Shown: positions 1 through 10,547 of the stretch, one piece after another
How the letters are laid out: each line of letters starts with the position of its first letter
How positions within the stretch are numbered: the stretch's first letter is position 1
NCBI GenBank assembly: GCA_030295235.1
Contig: AP026149.1
Location: 248,001-312,000, forward strand
Length of the DNA stretch: 64,000 nucleotides
Source: Fistulifera solaris
Taxonomy: Eukaryota; Bacillariophyta; Bacillariophyceae; Naviculales; Stauroneidaceae
Reading direction: 5' to 3'
Made by a program: the position numbers and the translations under genes
The notes under the pieces: generated by a model
The model's database searches: none
Seen by the model: the letters and a program-made list of their open reading frames with translations, nothing else
Told to the model about the DNA's origin: nothing

Positions 1-504
1 ACAGCGATTGTCCTTCGACGTAATGTCCAAAGGCGGCCGGCAGTTGCAATACAATGTGTTGAATGTCCCCGGAGCATCATCACCAATCAATCGAGCACGT
101 CCCAACACTTGTGCTGGCAAAGGTTCTTTCGGTTTAACAGTGTTACTCGGTAAACCAATGTCTTCGAGCCAATGTTGCGCATCGTCGAGAACTGACGGTG
201 GTGATGATGGTAGTAGTTCGGGCACGGTGGCCAAATAAGAATCATAATAATATTGATATTGGGCGCCCTGCGACAAACGACTGTCCAACGATCCCGTGCC
301 ACTGCATTTACCTTCCAATTCCGGATCAAAGAGTTGACGATTGCCCGTAGGAACCAAGGCAATACCGGCACCCGCTTGGCGGACACGGTCGTCCGACACG
401 GCCATGCGATGTGTCGTCACACGTTGAAGAGACGGTTGTACATGAAAGGCAACGACGCTGGGCAATCCTAGACACAAAAGAAGAAGAGTGAATGTCAATT
501 TCAT
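1..504 (-). CDS. petH: Plastid ferredoxin-NADP+ reductase, N-terminal part (runs off left edge)
   Basis: The enzyme passes electrons from reduced ferredoxin to NADP+ in the plastid stroma. From the ATG at 504 the protein opens with a signal peptide (residues 1-19) and an A-F junction (VVA-FHVQ) typical of diatom plastid presequences. About 100 residues follow that I cannot assign. FNR-type sequence then begins (VKPKEPLPAQV, GDDAPG) and continues as DIQHIVLQLP and YVEGQSL, which match the start of the FAD-binding barrel of plant-type FNR. The last part lies in another frame: one G appears to be missing in the G4 run at 67-70. Upstream of that run only one frame is open, downstream only the other looks like FNR. 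The catalytic NADP-binding half is outside the window. Family call is by motif memory; the long linker before the barrel is unusual. Confidence 0.72.
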   Translation of the reverse strand, partial: MKLTFTLLLLCLGLPSVVAFHVQPSLQRVTTHRMAVSDDRVRQAGAGIALVPTGNRQLFDPELEGKCSGTGSLDSRLSQGAQYQYYYDSYLATVPELLPSSPPSVLDDAQHWLEDIGLPSNTVKPKEPLPAQVLGRARLIGDDAPGTFNTLYCNCRPPLDITSKDNRC

Positions 505-1352
505 GGTGTAAGATGTATTGATGCTGCAAATTCTACGGCTGCGGAGTTTCGTTGTGATGAAAGATCTTCGTGGTTATTATTATTATTATTTGATGGATGG
601 GGGGAGGAGGAACGCTTTTTGTTTGGTTCTCCTTCCTTTCGACTCTAAGTCCAAAAAGTACAGAGACATCTGGTCTCGGTCGATGATGATCTGCGACGCG
701 CGGAACACGGATGGAAGGAAAAACTGCCAACTGGTCTGAAAGCTTGAAAGACCATGATCTCTACTTAGTGGAGAGGACGGGTGCAATACACAAACGTAGC
801 TATGAAAAAGTACAACAAGAGTAAAACAATGGTGTAGAACGAATGAATGAACGTTGTAAGATTGAATGCAGTTTGGCTGGGAGTTCAATGTGATTCATGA
901 CTGAAATGCCGTCGTGGCGAAGTTGCGCCAACACTTTGGGTCTATAGTAAATTGAAAAGACAACTGCAACGTGTGAGAAACAATGACGGAGTACCTGGTA
1001 CCTTTACCGAGTTTTGCCAAACGAACCATAGCAGTCTGCCTCGGGAACATCATGATTCATTCATGACTGTCATGCCAAATTCCGACGATAAATTGCCAGG
1101 CAACGATCCGTACCTGGTAGGCATTGGTGACTTTTGACATCGTGATTCCAAAAGTGCCTTGCACATGCTGCTAGAGAGATAATTGGATCTTGATTCAGGC
1201 ACTTTTAGCGTACTCTCGAATGGACGTGATATTGATTCATTGGATTGGAATGCCCAAACGGAAAGGGGACTCTGGCGCTACATAGCATTCCCTGTTTAGA
1301 AACTAAAATAATTATGTATCTTGTTTGTTTCCATTACGCATCACACTACGAA
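505..1352. other. Intergenic stretch between FNR and H+-ATPase
   Basis: No convincing gene is seen. It holds the putative promoter of the leftward FNR gene and the 3' flank of the ATPase gene. The ten-base string GTACCTGGTA occurs twice, at 991 and about 1110. A nine-base inverted repeat lies at 1150-1158 and 1198-1206. Confidence 0.5.
1150..1206. repeat. Short inverted repeat downstream of the H+-ATPase gene
   Basis: AAAAGTGCC at 1150-1158 pairs perfectly with GGCACTTTT at 1198-1206, leaving a 39-nt loop. It lies about 150 bp past the ATPase stop codon and could form a hairpin in a 3' UTR, but an arm this short may be chance. Confidence 0.35.
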
Positions 1353-4300
1353 TTAATGATGCTTGTTACCACTTTCACCCAAGGCCGCTTCCATATCTTT
1401 AATCAACTGTTCGGCCGATTTGGGCAACACCACGACACCCGTTGAAGCGATGTTGTGAAAGTTTTGCCAATACATCCACTTGAAGACACCGACCTTGAGA
1501 ATGTCTTGAAGGAAAAAGAACAACAACGAATAGATCCAAACAAAGCCAAACAATTCCATGTCATTGACCAAACCATTGACGGGGATTTCTTCAATCTCGC
1601 CTTCCTTCCACACAATCGATAAAAGCGAAGAGATAAAGAGTGCAAAGGCACCACCGGCCAGCAACATGGGACCGGGTGCGACCTCGTAGAAAAATCTGGT
1701 TCCGGTACGAGCACTGAACAATGTCAAAAAATCCGACACGGAAATTTTCAAATACATGGCCAAAATCATTTGACCGTATTCGACACCTTGGAAACCAATC
1801 TTTTGGAAGAAACCGTCTTCGTTCCAACTGTCCAAGAGAATGTGCAACAGCAAAAGCGAAGAGAAGCATGATACCACACCGAGCGTGGTACTGGTCACAA
1901 AAAGAGCTGGCAGATTCCAGATGCACGGGGTGGCTCGGGCTTCAGCGTGATCGTACGCAATTGTAATCAAGGTTCCGTCATTAAGCAATGTGATTAACAT
2001 GATCAAAATCACGGGAATCTGGAAAAACTTCGGCCTGAAAAAAGTAGGGGATGTAAGATGATGACATCAATATCCTACACGTGGGCCCTCTATCAACGTA
2101 CCATTCTTCTTCCGTTTCCGGATGACTGTATTCATTGGGATGGAATGCCAAGATTGAGATAAAGAAAAAGACCAACAATTGAAGCGTGGCCGCGATTCGG
2201 TACGTCAAGAAATTGTTCACACGCTGAAAGATCTTTCTCGCTTCCACAATACCGTGAGAAACGGCCGAAAGACCGGGTTCCGTGAGCACAATGTCGGCTG
2301 CGGCGCGGGCGGCGTCCGTAGAATCGGCAACAGCAATACCCACATCGGCACGCTTGAGCGCAGGTGCATCGTTAACTCCGTCTCCTGTTGTTGATGAATT
2401 GAACAACAATCGCGAGTGAGAAGATACGAACCAAGACGAACTCAAGCGAACAAAAAATAAGATGCACATTGCTGCAACGTACCAGTCATTCCAACCGCAT
2501 AGCCAAGTTCTCGCAAACACTCCACAATCAAGTACTTGTGCTCAGGGTAAACTTGAGCAAATCCATCGGCAGCAAGGCAGAGATCACCATAGTTTGCGGC
2601 AAGATTCTCCGGTTTCTCTTTCGTTTCCAGCGTCCAAAAGAGGAAGATACTCGGACGTGAAAATGTGAGTTCCCAAATCAAGCTGTGCTGCTGTATTACG
2701 GGCAATCAATAAGTGATCACCTGATTTTGAAGAAAAGCGGAAAGAAATTGTGAGTGTCTTATCAGCAACAACACTTTGTCATCATAAAGAAAGTCCGGAC
2801 GCACCTGTAATCATCTTAACACCCACTCCATATCTGTTAGCGTCTTGAATGACTTGCTTCGTATCGGCGCGAGGCGGATCTAAAAAGGTCAACAAGCCCA
2901 ACATTTTCCACTTTCCATCTTCGTCCGTTCGAGCTACGGCAAGACTTCGAACTCCGATAGCTCCCAAACGAGCAACATCGGCTTCCACTTTGTCCTTAAC
3001 GTCGTCGTCTTCATCTCCCAACAGCTTGAGAATAATATGCGGAGCTCCTTTACTGGTCTTGAACTCTTTATTGCTTTCCTTGTGTCTGATCGTACCTTCT
3101 GTTCTCTTGACTTGCGGATCGAATGGCATGTAGTCCAACTGCTCGTAGGCATCCATCAGACTCATGTTGACTGTTCCGAGCACCAAGCGGTCCAAAGCAT
3201 CACGGGGAGGCTCTTTCCATTTGGCAGCCAAAGCAGCACTGACCAACACGGACTCTTGTGTTTCGTTGGGCACGTACGTGGGCGTCTCGTCTTGAATGAC
3301 CATCTGGTTCAGCGTCAAAGTTCCAGTTTTGTCACTGCACAAGATACTCATACTAGCCATGCGCTCAATGGAAGAGAGCTGAGCGACAATGGCACCTTGC
3401 TTTGCCAAACTCTTGGATCCAATGGCTAAAGTAGTGGTCGTGACAATCTCAATCGCCAAAGGAATGGACGCCACGAGCACCACCACCGTGAACGAGAGAG
3501 ATTCCTTGAGAGTCTGTCCCTTGGCCATGAGGTAAATGAAGCAAATCAAACACAAGGCGATCGATAGACCAACCAAAGTGAACATGACCAGCATGAGAAC
3601 AACTTGGAGGTAGCTGTGCTCGTTGGTTTGCTTGAGCAAGGCAGCGGTCTTTCCGAAGAATGTATTGGCACCGGTAAACTCTACCGTACCTTCAACTTCA
3701 CCGCGAACCACCGTCGATCCCATCTTGCAAGAGTCTCCCTTGTAAAAGGTCACGGGAAGAGACTCTCCCGTGAGAGCCGCCTGATCGACATCAATCTCAC
3801 CTTCGTTGACACGGCAATCAGCCGGAATCGCCGAGCCACTGCCCAGAAGCACCAAGTCACCAGGGACCAATTCACGAGCATCAATGTTCTTCCAGGCCCC
3901 GTCACGTTTGCAGGTGGCGGTGGGCTTGAGTGAGTTCTTGAGCGCGGCAATCGCGTTTCCGGCCTTGTTGGTTTCGTAGAAACTAATGGAAGCGTTGGCG
4001 AACTGAATGATCAAGAGGATACCCATATCCAAGTAGTTGCCGATACCAGCTTCGATGATGATGGCCAACCAGATCATGATCGGCATCGGAGCCCAGAACA
4101 ATCGTAGAAAGATGAGCCATTTGGGAGTGATTTTCTCGGGCAACTCGTTGGGCCCGTGCACCTTCAACAACTCCGCAGCCTTGTCACTGCTGAAACCTTC
4201 ATGGTTGAACTGAAAGTCATCCGGCGGCTGAACACCCTCGTTCTGCTCGATCTTGCTTTGAATTTCTTCATCGGAGATACCGGCTTGACGACGTTCCTTG

Positions 4301-4668
4301 CGCGTACCGTAGGTTTGAATCTGCTCGGCCAAACGCAAATCATCACCTCCACTGAGAGGGACTTGCCCGAACTTGGCCAAGACATCGGAGGAACTACGCT
4401 GACGGCGGCGTTTTTCCATGGTTTGCACGACTTCGGGCGCCAAATGGACCATGGCGGAAATGTCGGAGACACTGCGGTAGTTGATGCGCGACTTTTGGCG
4501 CGTCAAACCAAAGGCCTTGGCTTCCAAATCCATGCCCGTGAGATCCGATTGCGCCTTGACGCGGGAGCGGAGAGGATGGGAGACCGGGAAGGTGGTTGGC
4601 AACTCGGCGACAAAGGTATCCTTCGCTTCGAGGTCGTCGACTTCCGTCGGATGTTCTGAAGAAGCCAT
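1353..4668 (-). CDS. Plasma-membrane-type H+-transporting P-type ATPase (P3A)
   Basis: The pump uses ATP to export protons across the plasma membrane and energises secondary transport. Four exons are read on the minus strand: 4668-2805, 2720-2483, 2384-2102 and 2034-1353, with GT-AG introns of 84, 98 and 67 nt. The predicted product is about 1021 residues. Hallmarks are the TGES loop (ALTGESLPV, about residue 300), the phosphorylation motif DKTGTLT (about 443), GDGVNDAP (about 700, split by intron 2), and multiple membrane spans. The ATG at 4668 ([10 protein letters not shown]) is the first Met in the open frame. The N-terminal about 140 residues are basic and extended. In exon 2 the frame changes at GCTGGAAACG (about 2621-2630), where one extra G separates SEYLPLLDA from ETKEKPENL; both halves match the family, so an assembly error is likelier than a null allele. 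Confidence 0.93.
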
Positions 4669-5495
4669 ACCAACGAGCCTTTTCTTGTAGCAATTACCTT
4701 GAAACGAAACAACGACGACGGTGTTTGACACTCAAAAGGGGCAAACAATCAGTCTTCTTTGATTCTGCGCTTTCAGAATCAATGAGCTGTATGGATCGTC
4801 ACTATCTTCGACAATAATCCGTCGGAGTTTATTTCTGTGCGAAATTAAGAGACGAAGAAAATTGCGAATGGATGAGAAGAGACTTCGCAGCTTTTTGCGA
4901 GCTTTTCCGCGGAAAATACTATCAACTCTCTACTTTATAGTAAATTGCCACGAGGTCGATAGTCGAAACCTTCTCTTTTTCTGGTGGTGTTTCAGCTGTA
5001 AAACGTACGGACACAGACAGACCAAAAGCACATTTTGAATGTCAGACCTGACAAAGCGTATTCCGAAAGTGGCATTCTTATCAATAGTAATATTTCCTTG
5101 TAAACGTGGCACGACGTGGCTCATTCACAATAACTGACAGTAAAAGTTAAACGTTATCGGTACTATTTTTATGATATTGCGAAAGAGGGTTCGCATTTCG
5201 GCTCGTGTATTGTGCAACGATGACGTACTAGGTATCTCGACCGACGATCGTAAGCCAGTGCCGGTGGGAGTGGGCCGTTGATGTTCCTTATCCTTGTTGC
5301 GCCTTTTGTGACTTGGTGACGCATGCAAATTTTCGGATTGTGACGTGACGGTTCTACATCTTACATGAGACTAGAGTGATGCATTTTGCATTTGATACAA
5401 AAACGCCGCCATCCAGGCGTGTGCCTGACAAGCAAGACGAGCATAACAAGAAGACTATTCATTCTCTTTCATTCAACTCAAACGCACCTAGTAAC
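4669..5495. promoter_or_regulatory. Divergent promoter region between H+-ATPase and bZIP genes, with TGACGT/C motifs
   Basis: This 0.8-kb stretch must hold the promoters of the leftward ATPase and the rightward bZIP gene. Near the bZIP side it carries TGACGT at 5221-5226, TGACGC at 5317-5322 and TGACGT at 5341-5346. These hexamers equal the CO2/cAMP-responsive elements (CCRE1 TGACGT, CCRE3 TGACGC) described for Phaeodactylum carbonic anhydrase promoters and bound by bZIP11. That they act here is inference. No other gene was seen. Confidence 0.4.
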
Positions 5496-6142
5496 ATGGC
5501 CGACGACGAATCTGACGACGATCACGACAGCAATGATGACGGGAACGACCCCGAATCCAAGGCCCGCAAGCGCAAAGATCGATTGGAGCAGAATCGGATT
5601 TCCGCGCGTGAATCGCGGAAACGCAAAAGACCATGATCGAGGAGTTACAACGAACTGTCATAACACTATCAAGAGACAACAAGGAATTGAATGATCGCAA
5701 TGAAGCACTTCGGCGTGAACTCATGGAAATTGGAGCCAAGGTGAGTGATTGAAATTCCGAAGCGATGCGGATTATCGTTTATTTTGAATTTTTCGCTCAG
5801 TCGCTCTTTCGTGACGTCCTCATGCTGCGTCACGAGTCCTTTTCAGAAGGCCGGTCGAGCCTTCGACGTCACGTGAAAAGATCGGTCCCTTTTCTATCAT
5901 AATATCATGTTGGTCGTCTAACTTCATCGACTATGTTGGCTCACCTCTGTTTTTCCTTTTTGTTCTTTAAATTATAGTACCCCAATGTAGTGCCGCTTCA
6001 AGCCATCGTGGGTCAAGGCGCCGCCCTCCAAGGCCCATCGGGAGCCGTGGCCGATCCCACGGCACGTTTGAATGATGCCGATGATGATGTGGAAGATAGC
6101 GTGCCGGGTGATAACAGCTCGAGCGGCCTAGCCAATGTGTAA
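5496..6142 (+). CDS. bZIP transcription factor
   Basis: A small DNA-binding regulator. Exon 1 (5496-5740) encodes an acidic N-terminus (MADDESDDDHDSNDDG) and the basic region NRISARESRKRKK, which fits the N-x7-R bZIP signature. A leucine-zipper heptad then follows (MIEELQRTVITLSRDNKELNDR and on). A 237-nt intron (5741-5977, GTGAGT...TAG) precedes exon 2 (5978-6142), which ends in SGLANV. The product is about 136 residues, so little exists beyond the bZIP domain. The frame changes at the A4 run at 5625-5628, where one A seems missing; adding it gives KRKKTMIEEL and a length divisible by three. A further in-frame ATG exists at 5379, so the N-terminus may be 39 residues longer. The intron holds a cluster of candidate bZIP sites. 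Targets are unknown. Confidence 0.82.
5812..5875. promoter_or_regulatory. Cluster of CCRE-like and G-box motifs inside the bZIP intron
   Basis: Within 64 bp the intron contains TGACGT (5812-5817), GCGTCA, the reverse complement of TGACGC (5827-5832), ACGTCA (5866-5871) and an overlapping CACGTG (5870-5875). The first three equal the three CCRE hexamers known from a diatom CO2-responsive promoter. Regulatory function, for example autoregulation, is inferred only. Confidence 0.4.
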
Positions 6143-6484
6143 CGAGGAGTCATTTTGAGATACTGTTGGCGAGTTGGACGCAAGTACGAGCGTGTCGACG
6201 AATCACCAGCACTGCAAGGCATCTTCAAGTCATTGTGTAGTGTAATAAATTGCAAGTATTCGTAACTTTTGAATTGAAAAACGACTTGTTCTTCAAACAA
6301 TTAGGAAACCTAAATCTTGATAAGGTTCTCTGCTAGGCTATGCAATCCTAGTCTTGCCAAACAAAGATTGTGGTCTAACATGTATAGTTAATTATGGCTG
6401 TCCTCTGATCTGGATTTCGCGACGAGAGGCACACATCTTAAGGTGCAATTCGAGTAGAGTGAAACGTTTTTGCTGGGATAAAGT

Positions 6485-6958
6485 TCAAAGCCACGTCGTG
6501 CACGGATAATTAATGTCATCCAAGATACAACGATCCTCGGACAAGCAATATCGACCGGGGGCGCACGAGGAGCAGCCGGACCAAGTTTCCGGATAGCAAA
6601 AGATCGTGTCATAATTGATGTAAAACACCGGTTGGCGGGAATCTTGGTAAAACGTGTGTCGCATGGGCTTGCGGTTGTAACAAATCAAAGTACCGGCTTC
6701 ACATTGTCGAAAGCGACTCTGGTCACACGGTCCGTAAATACCGGGTTCATTTTCACACACGTCGCCGGGAAAGATTTTGTCGAAATAGCGGTCTTGGAGT
6801 GCGCGTTCGTTGTTCTGTGCAACGTTTGTGTCGTGAGAGGTCCGAAACCAAAATCAGGGAGGGCACATCGATGCTAAATGAGAACTTACGGCCGTTTCCG
6901 CCTGCACCGAAACAACTAGTGCACTCAATAAGAGGAAAAAGGAAAATTGTTGCAACAT
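6485..6958 (-). CDS. Secreted cysteine-rich protein, copy 1 of a tandem pair
   Basis: Function unknown. Exon 1 (6958-6890) encodes a signal peptide (MLQQFSFFLLLSALVVSVQA-ETA). A 75-nt intron (6889-6815) sits just after the cleavage region. Exon 2 (6814-6485) encodes a compact mature domain of about 109 residues with ten cysteines, suggesting five disulfides. Recognisable blocks are DVCENEPGIYGPC, GTLICYNRKPMR, CSSCAPGRYCLS and NYPCTTWL at the end. The total is 132 residues. The neighbour at 7589-8099 has the same exon structure, the same exon-2 length and the same cysteine spacing, so the two arose by tandem duplication. The C-x2-C and PGRYC pattern resembles small extracellular cysteine-rich folds, but I do not recognise a named family. 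It should enter the secretory pathway and act outside the cell or in the wall. Confidence 0.78.
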
Positions 6959-7588
6959 GGTCTAAAGAGATTTATTGAACAACTTCTTGAAGATGAAAGT
7001 ATAAGTTGTAACGAAATAGGGGGGAGTAATAGAAAAAATGCGTTGAGGTTTGACAACGAAACACTTCGCACGGTCGCGTCGCGAGCATTTGCCCCAATAA
7101 CAAACGGAGTAGAAACACGAAGTCGTACCGTGTTTCAATGTACGAACGATTATTTTCGTCTTCAAGACTCATTTTTTCGTCCATCGTAATTCAAACAGTT
7201 TTGATCATCACCTCATCACTCATTTCCTAAAAAGATTATGTATTGTCTACTGAAACTAGACGTTCATATCGAGGTTCTTGTTAACTTCCTTAGTTCTTTA
7301 TGTTCAACTGGGCCCGTGTCTGTAGCATTGACACTTTCGTCAAAATAGGCAGTCAAAGCGTTTTTGCTCGGCAAAAGATGATGAAACTTGCATTCGCTTG
7401 AGTTGGCTCAGTTCAGCAATTCACTCTGCACCATTTCCAGGCTAGAAAGAACAAAACACACAAGGTTTGATCGCTTTTGACGATATTCATGCTATTCTTT
7501 AGTTTCTGTTGCAGCAGGAGAATAATGATAGTGCTACGAACGACCCAAGCTGTTTTGCCCCCCATGGGCGCTCTCCTTGGACCAGCTT
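6959..7588. other. Spacer between the two cysteine-rich genes
   Basis: About 630 bp with no convincing gene. It should contain the promoter of copy 1 and the 3' end of copy 2. The coding similarity of the two genes does not obviously extend into it. Confidence 0.5.
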
Positions 7589-8099
7589 TCAAAACCATTG
7601 CTCACAAGGATAACCCACATCATCCAGAATGCAACGGAATTCGGACAAACAATACCGACCAGGAGCACACGACGAGCAACCGGTCCATCGTTCCGGATAA
7701 CAAAAGACATTTTCGTAATCAATGTAAAAATACGGTTGACGAATGTCTTGATAAAATTTATTGCGCATGGGTTTTCGGTTATAACAAATCAGCGTACCCT
7801 CGGCACACGTTCGGAAGCGGTTTGGGTCACAAACTCCGTAGATCCCGGGTGCATTTTCACACACATCTTCCGGAAACAATCGATCGAAGATGCGGCTTTG
7901 CAATTGCCGCTCGTTGTGCTGTGATATTGGAGTGTGAGCGAGACGATTGTTGTACAATATATATTTTATACGATGCTGTTTAGCAATTCTGCATTGCCTT
8001 GTGTTTACAACTAGGTTGAAGGTGAACACTTACACTCTCCTCCGCTTGGCTCACGACGGCCCAAATTGTCCAGGAGAAGATGACTGCCTGTCGCCACAT
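7589..8099 (-). CDS. Secreted cysteine-rich protein, copy 2 of a tandem pair
   Basis: Paralogue of the gene at 6485-6958. Exon 1 (8099-8034) encodes a signal peptide (MWRQAVIFSWTIWAVVSQA-EES). The intron (8033-7919) is 115 nt, again phase 0 right after the signal peptide. Exon 2 (7918-7589) is exactly as long as in copy 1 (330 nt with stop). The mature domain keeps all ten cysteines and most of the core (DVCENAPGIYGVC, GTLICYNRKPMR, WTGCSSCAPGRYCLS, PCEQWF). The signal peptides differ much more than the mature domains, which suggests selection on the cysteine-rich fold after duplication. Total 131 residues; role unknown. Confidence 0.78.
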
Positions 8100-8757
8100 G
8101 ACAATGATGATTCGGCCACTGCGAGAAAGAGCGTTTTTAGCTAGGTTGAAAGGGAGACCCTTTTTGTTTTGATAAAAATCTAACACAAGGGTGCTCGCCT
8201 CTCTCTGTTTGGTCCGGTCAAATGGACTCGAAAAAGCGTTTTCAGTTGTTGTCATCGACGGTCGGACAACGGTATAACCTTCAGGGCAATAGTATCAATC
8301 ATCGAATTCCGATTTCGATCGAGAGGTCGTGTATGTGTGTTGGGTGTTGTGATGAGAGAAGGACGGTGGGCGATTTTCGCACGACCGCAGATACCCGGCA
8401 CCTGATAATATACAGTTGAGTGCCGGAGAAAATAGTTATTTCTCTCCTACAGTATCACTTTTTTGGTTGAGAGAGTAGTGCTGTTCAACGCCCACATTCC
8501 AAAATTTTGGGCTTGCACATCCCCGATCAACGACCGAAAAAACGAATGACGGAACCAAGAAAAGTACTCCAAAAGCAAAAAAGCCGTTGTCGTTTGAATC
8601 TATCGTTGCGAGCGACAGCTTTATTCAATCTCGTTTCCAGAAAGCGATTGGTCAAGCGTTCCAGTATCTCGCAGGGATTCGAAAGAATTTCGAATCTTTC
8701 TGTTCTTACTTCCTTTAAGAGCCCCACAATAATAGCATTTCCAGCACAAAGAACAAC
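8100..8757. other. Divergent promoter region of the cysteine-rich and LRR genes
   Basis: About 660 bp between two divergent starts. No gene or clear motif was recognised. Confidence 0.45.
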
Positions 8758-10245
8758 ATGGAGCCTGAGGACCCCGAGGTTGCTACCACTCTCGAGCCGT
8801 ACCCCGAAGGACCGGAAAAACCAACTGTAGAACGGAAGAAACGAGGGAATTTGAATAAGCTATTCCTTTTCGTAGTGATTGTAGCCGTTATTTTGGGAGC
8901 GGCGGTAGCGGCTGCCATTGTCTTTGTGAAACAATTCGGCAATAATGAGTCGGACCCCACTGCCATTTCCAACAACGACGGCGGACGGCCACCGATCATT
9001 CCTCCTCCGGCTCCCGTGAAAGAACCGACGGTAGCTCCGGTTGCCGCAACTGAGGCCCCCGTTGCGGTCACGAGCGTTCCGGTGCCGGCGACAGGCGTCC
9101 CGGAAATCGACACCACCGCACCCACGGCTCCATCGGTGGCGACAAATGCTCCCGTAACGGCTCCCGTCCCCGTCAGTAATTCTGCCGAAACATTGCGTAC
9201 GACACTGGCTCCGGTCGTGCTCGATACTGCTTACTTGGAATCATCGAGTACGGCTCTGGAATGGCTCGTCGCGGCGGCGGAAGCCGAAGGTGGTTCCGTC
9301 TCCAATTTACTCGAAGATGAAGCTCGGCTAGTCCAACGATATGCACTTCTCTCGTTGGATCTCATGTCACAAGGATCATTGACGGGGACAACGACACGCG
9401 TTGAAAATTTGCCCCGCATTGCCAGTGGATTGGACGAGTGCCTGTGGGTGGGTGTGACGTGCACGAACGGGACCGTGACCCAAATCCGTTGGTCGCAACA
9501 ATCGTTGAGTGGTTCCATTTCGGAAAATATCGGACTGTTGACGAATTTGGAGCATGTGGATTTGGGAGAGAACGAATTGCAGGGTCCGCTGCCACAAGGA
9601 CTTTACAATCTGGCCAATCTGCAATATCTCTATCTACATTCCAACTTTTTGACGGGTACTATTTCCGAAAGCATTGCGAATTTATTCAACTTGCGGAACC
9701 TTTACCTTTCCAACAACCAGTTAACGGGTGCTTTTCCGGTGGGCCTCGGATCGCCGTCGTCGGGCCAGGGCAGTGTTCGACCGCTGCGCTTTTTGACACT
9801 GTTCAACAACAAAATGAGTGGAACGCTACCAGCCGGCCTCAACTTGCGGAACTTGTTTTACCTAGACATTGGGCGCAATGCATTTTCGGGAACAATTCCC
9901 ATCGACTGGTACGAAGGACGAGATACCATGAACAATCTCCGTCATCTTTACGCGGATTATAATCAATTTAGCGGAGGACTCACCTACAACTTCCCCACCA
10001 TCGGAGGCGGACGTATCGACCAAGTGAGTATCAACGACAACCAGCTGACGGGCGATTTCCCAGGAGGCTGGGACCCCATCAACGCACTGGAAATCCTGCA
10101 CATTGAAAACAATCAATTTTCTTCGCTCAGTAAGGATTTTTGTATTATGAGTGTCTTTGTGGGAGGGGAAGTCACGGATTTGCGGTCGGACTGTTCGATT
10201 TGTCCCTGCAATGACGTTTGGTGCAGTGCACCGTTCTGCACTTAG
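8758..10245 (+). CDS. Membrane-anchored leucine-rich-repeat protein
   Basis: A single-exon 495-residue protein. Residues 1-31 are an acidic then basic N-terminus (VERKKRGNLNK), followed by one strong transmembrane segment (about 32-58). A stalk rich in Pro, Ala, Thr and Val (about 75-145, with repeated AP-T-V-P elements) leads to a domain beginning LEWLVAAAEAEG. It has a plant LRRNT-like stretch (CLWVGVTCTNGTV) and about seven to nine LRRs of the plant LxGxIP type (ISENIGLLTNLEHVDLGENELQGPLP). The end is Cys-rich (CSICPCNDVWCSAPFC). The topology suggests a type II protein with the LRRs outside the cell and no cytoplasmic kinase. Such proteins are common in diatoms and could serve in adhesion or sensing. 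The ATG at 8758 follows AACA and is the first in frame. Confidence 0.88.
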   Translation: MEPEDPEVATTLEPYPEGPEKPTVERKKRGNLNKLFLFVVIVAVILGAAVAAAIVFVKQFGNNESDPTAISNNDGGRPPIIPPPAPVKEPTVAPVAATEAPVAVTSVPVPATGVPEIDTTAPTAPSVATNAPVTAPVPVSNSAETLRTTLAPVVLDTAYLESSSTALEWLVAAAEAEGGSVSNLLEDEARLVQRYALLSLDLMSQGSLTGTTTRVENLPRIASGLDECLWVGVTCTNGTVTQIRWSQQSLSGSISENIGLLTNLEHVDLGENELQGPLPQGLYNLANLQYLYLHSNFLTGTISESIANLFNLRNLYLSNNQLTGAFPVGLGSPSSGQGSVRPLRFLTLFNNKMSGTLPAGLNLRNLFYLDIGRNAFSGTIPIDWYEGRDTMNNLRHLYADYNQFSGGLTYNFPTIGGGRIDQVSINDNQLTGDFPGGWDPINALEILHIENNQFSSLSKDFCIMSVFVGGEVTDLRSDCSICPCNDVWCSAPFCT

Positions 10246-10547
10246 GAACCGAACTTTTTAAAAAAGGGGCGTTTTGGCTTACTTGAGGGGTGCATTGCAA
10301 TAGTTGAGGGGATAGCGAGAAGGAGCTCGATTTGCGCCGCCAAGCTTTATGTTGTAGCAATGAAGCATTAAAATACTTTTAGTATAATTTCAACGGAATG
10401 GCCGTTTCTAGCTAACTATTGCGAATGTCTCGTTGTGGGCTCTCCAGAACAATTCGCTATATTGTACCAGCGTTCTCCATATCCAGAAAACGGGAATATG
10501 GTGCTGAAGAGCAAGAAATTGTTCGGCTTTTTGTCAACCGCAAAAGA
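10246..10547. other. Convergent intergenic gap
   Basis: About 300 bp between the stop codons of the LRR gene and the THADA-like gene. Nothing beyond 3' flanks was seen. Confidence 0.5.

Noticed and set aside
586-888. A 100-codon minus-strand frame in the first intergenic region
   Set aside because: Starts at a non-ATG codon, has no family features and lies in a low-complexity stretch.
2483-2720. H+-ATPase as a pseudogene
   Set aside because: Only one base is out of place over 3 kb, all catalytic motifs remain, and many neighbouring genes show the same kind of homopolymer error.
4156-4659. A 167-codon plus-strand open frame inside the H+-ATPase gene
   Set aside because: It lies antisense to strongly conserved ATPase exon 1 and has no protein-like features; a shadow of codon bias.
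9438-9962. A 174-codon frame overlapping the LRR gene
   Set aside because: Same-strand shifted frame of repeats; the LRR frame is clearly the coding one.
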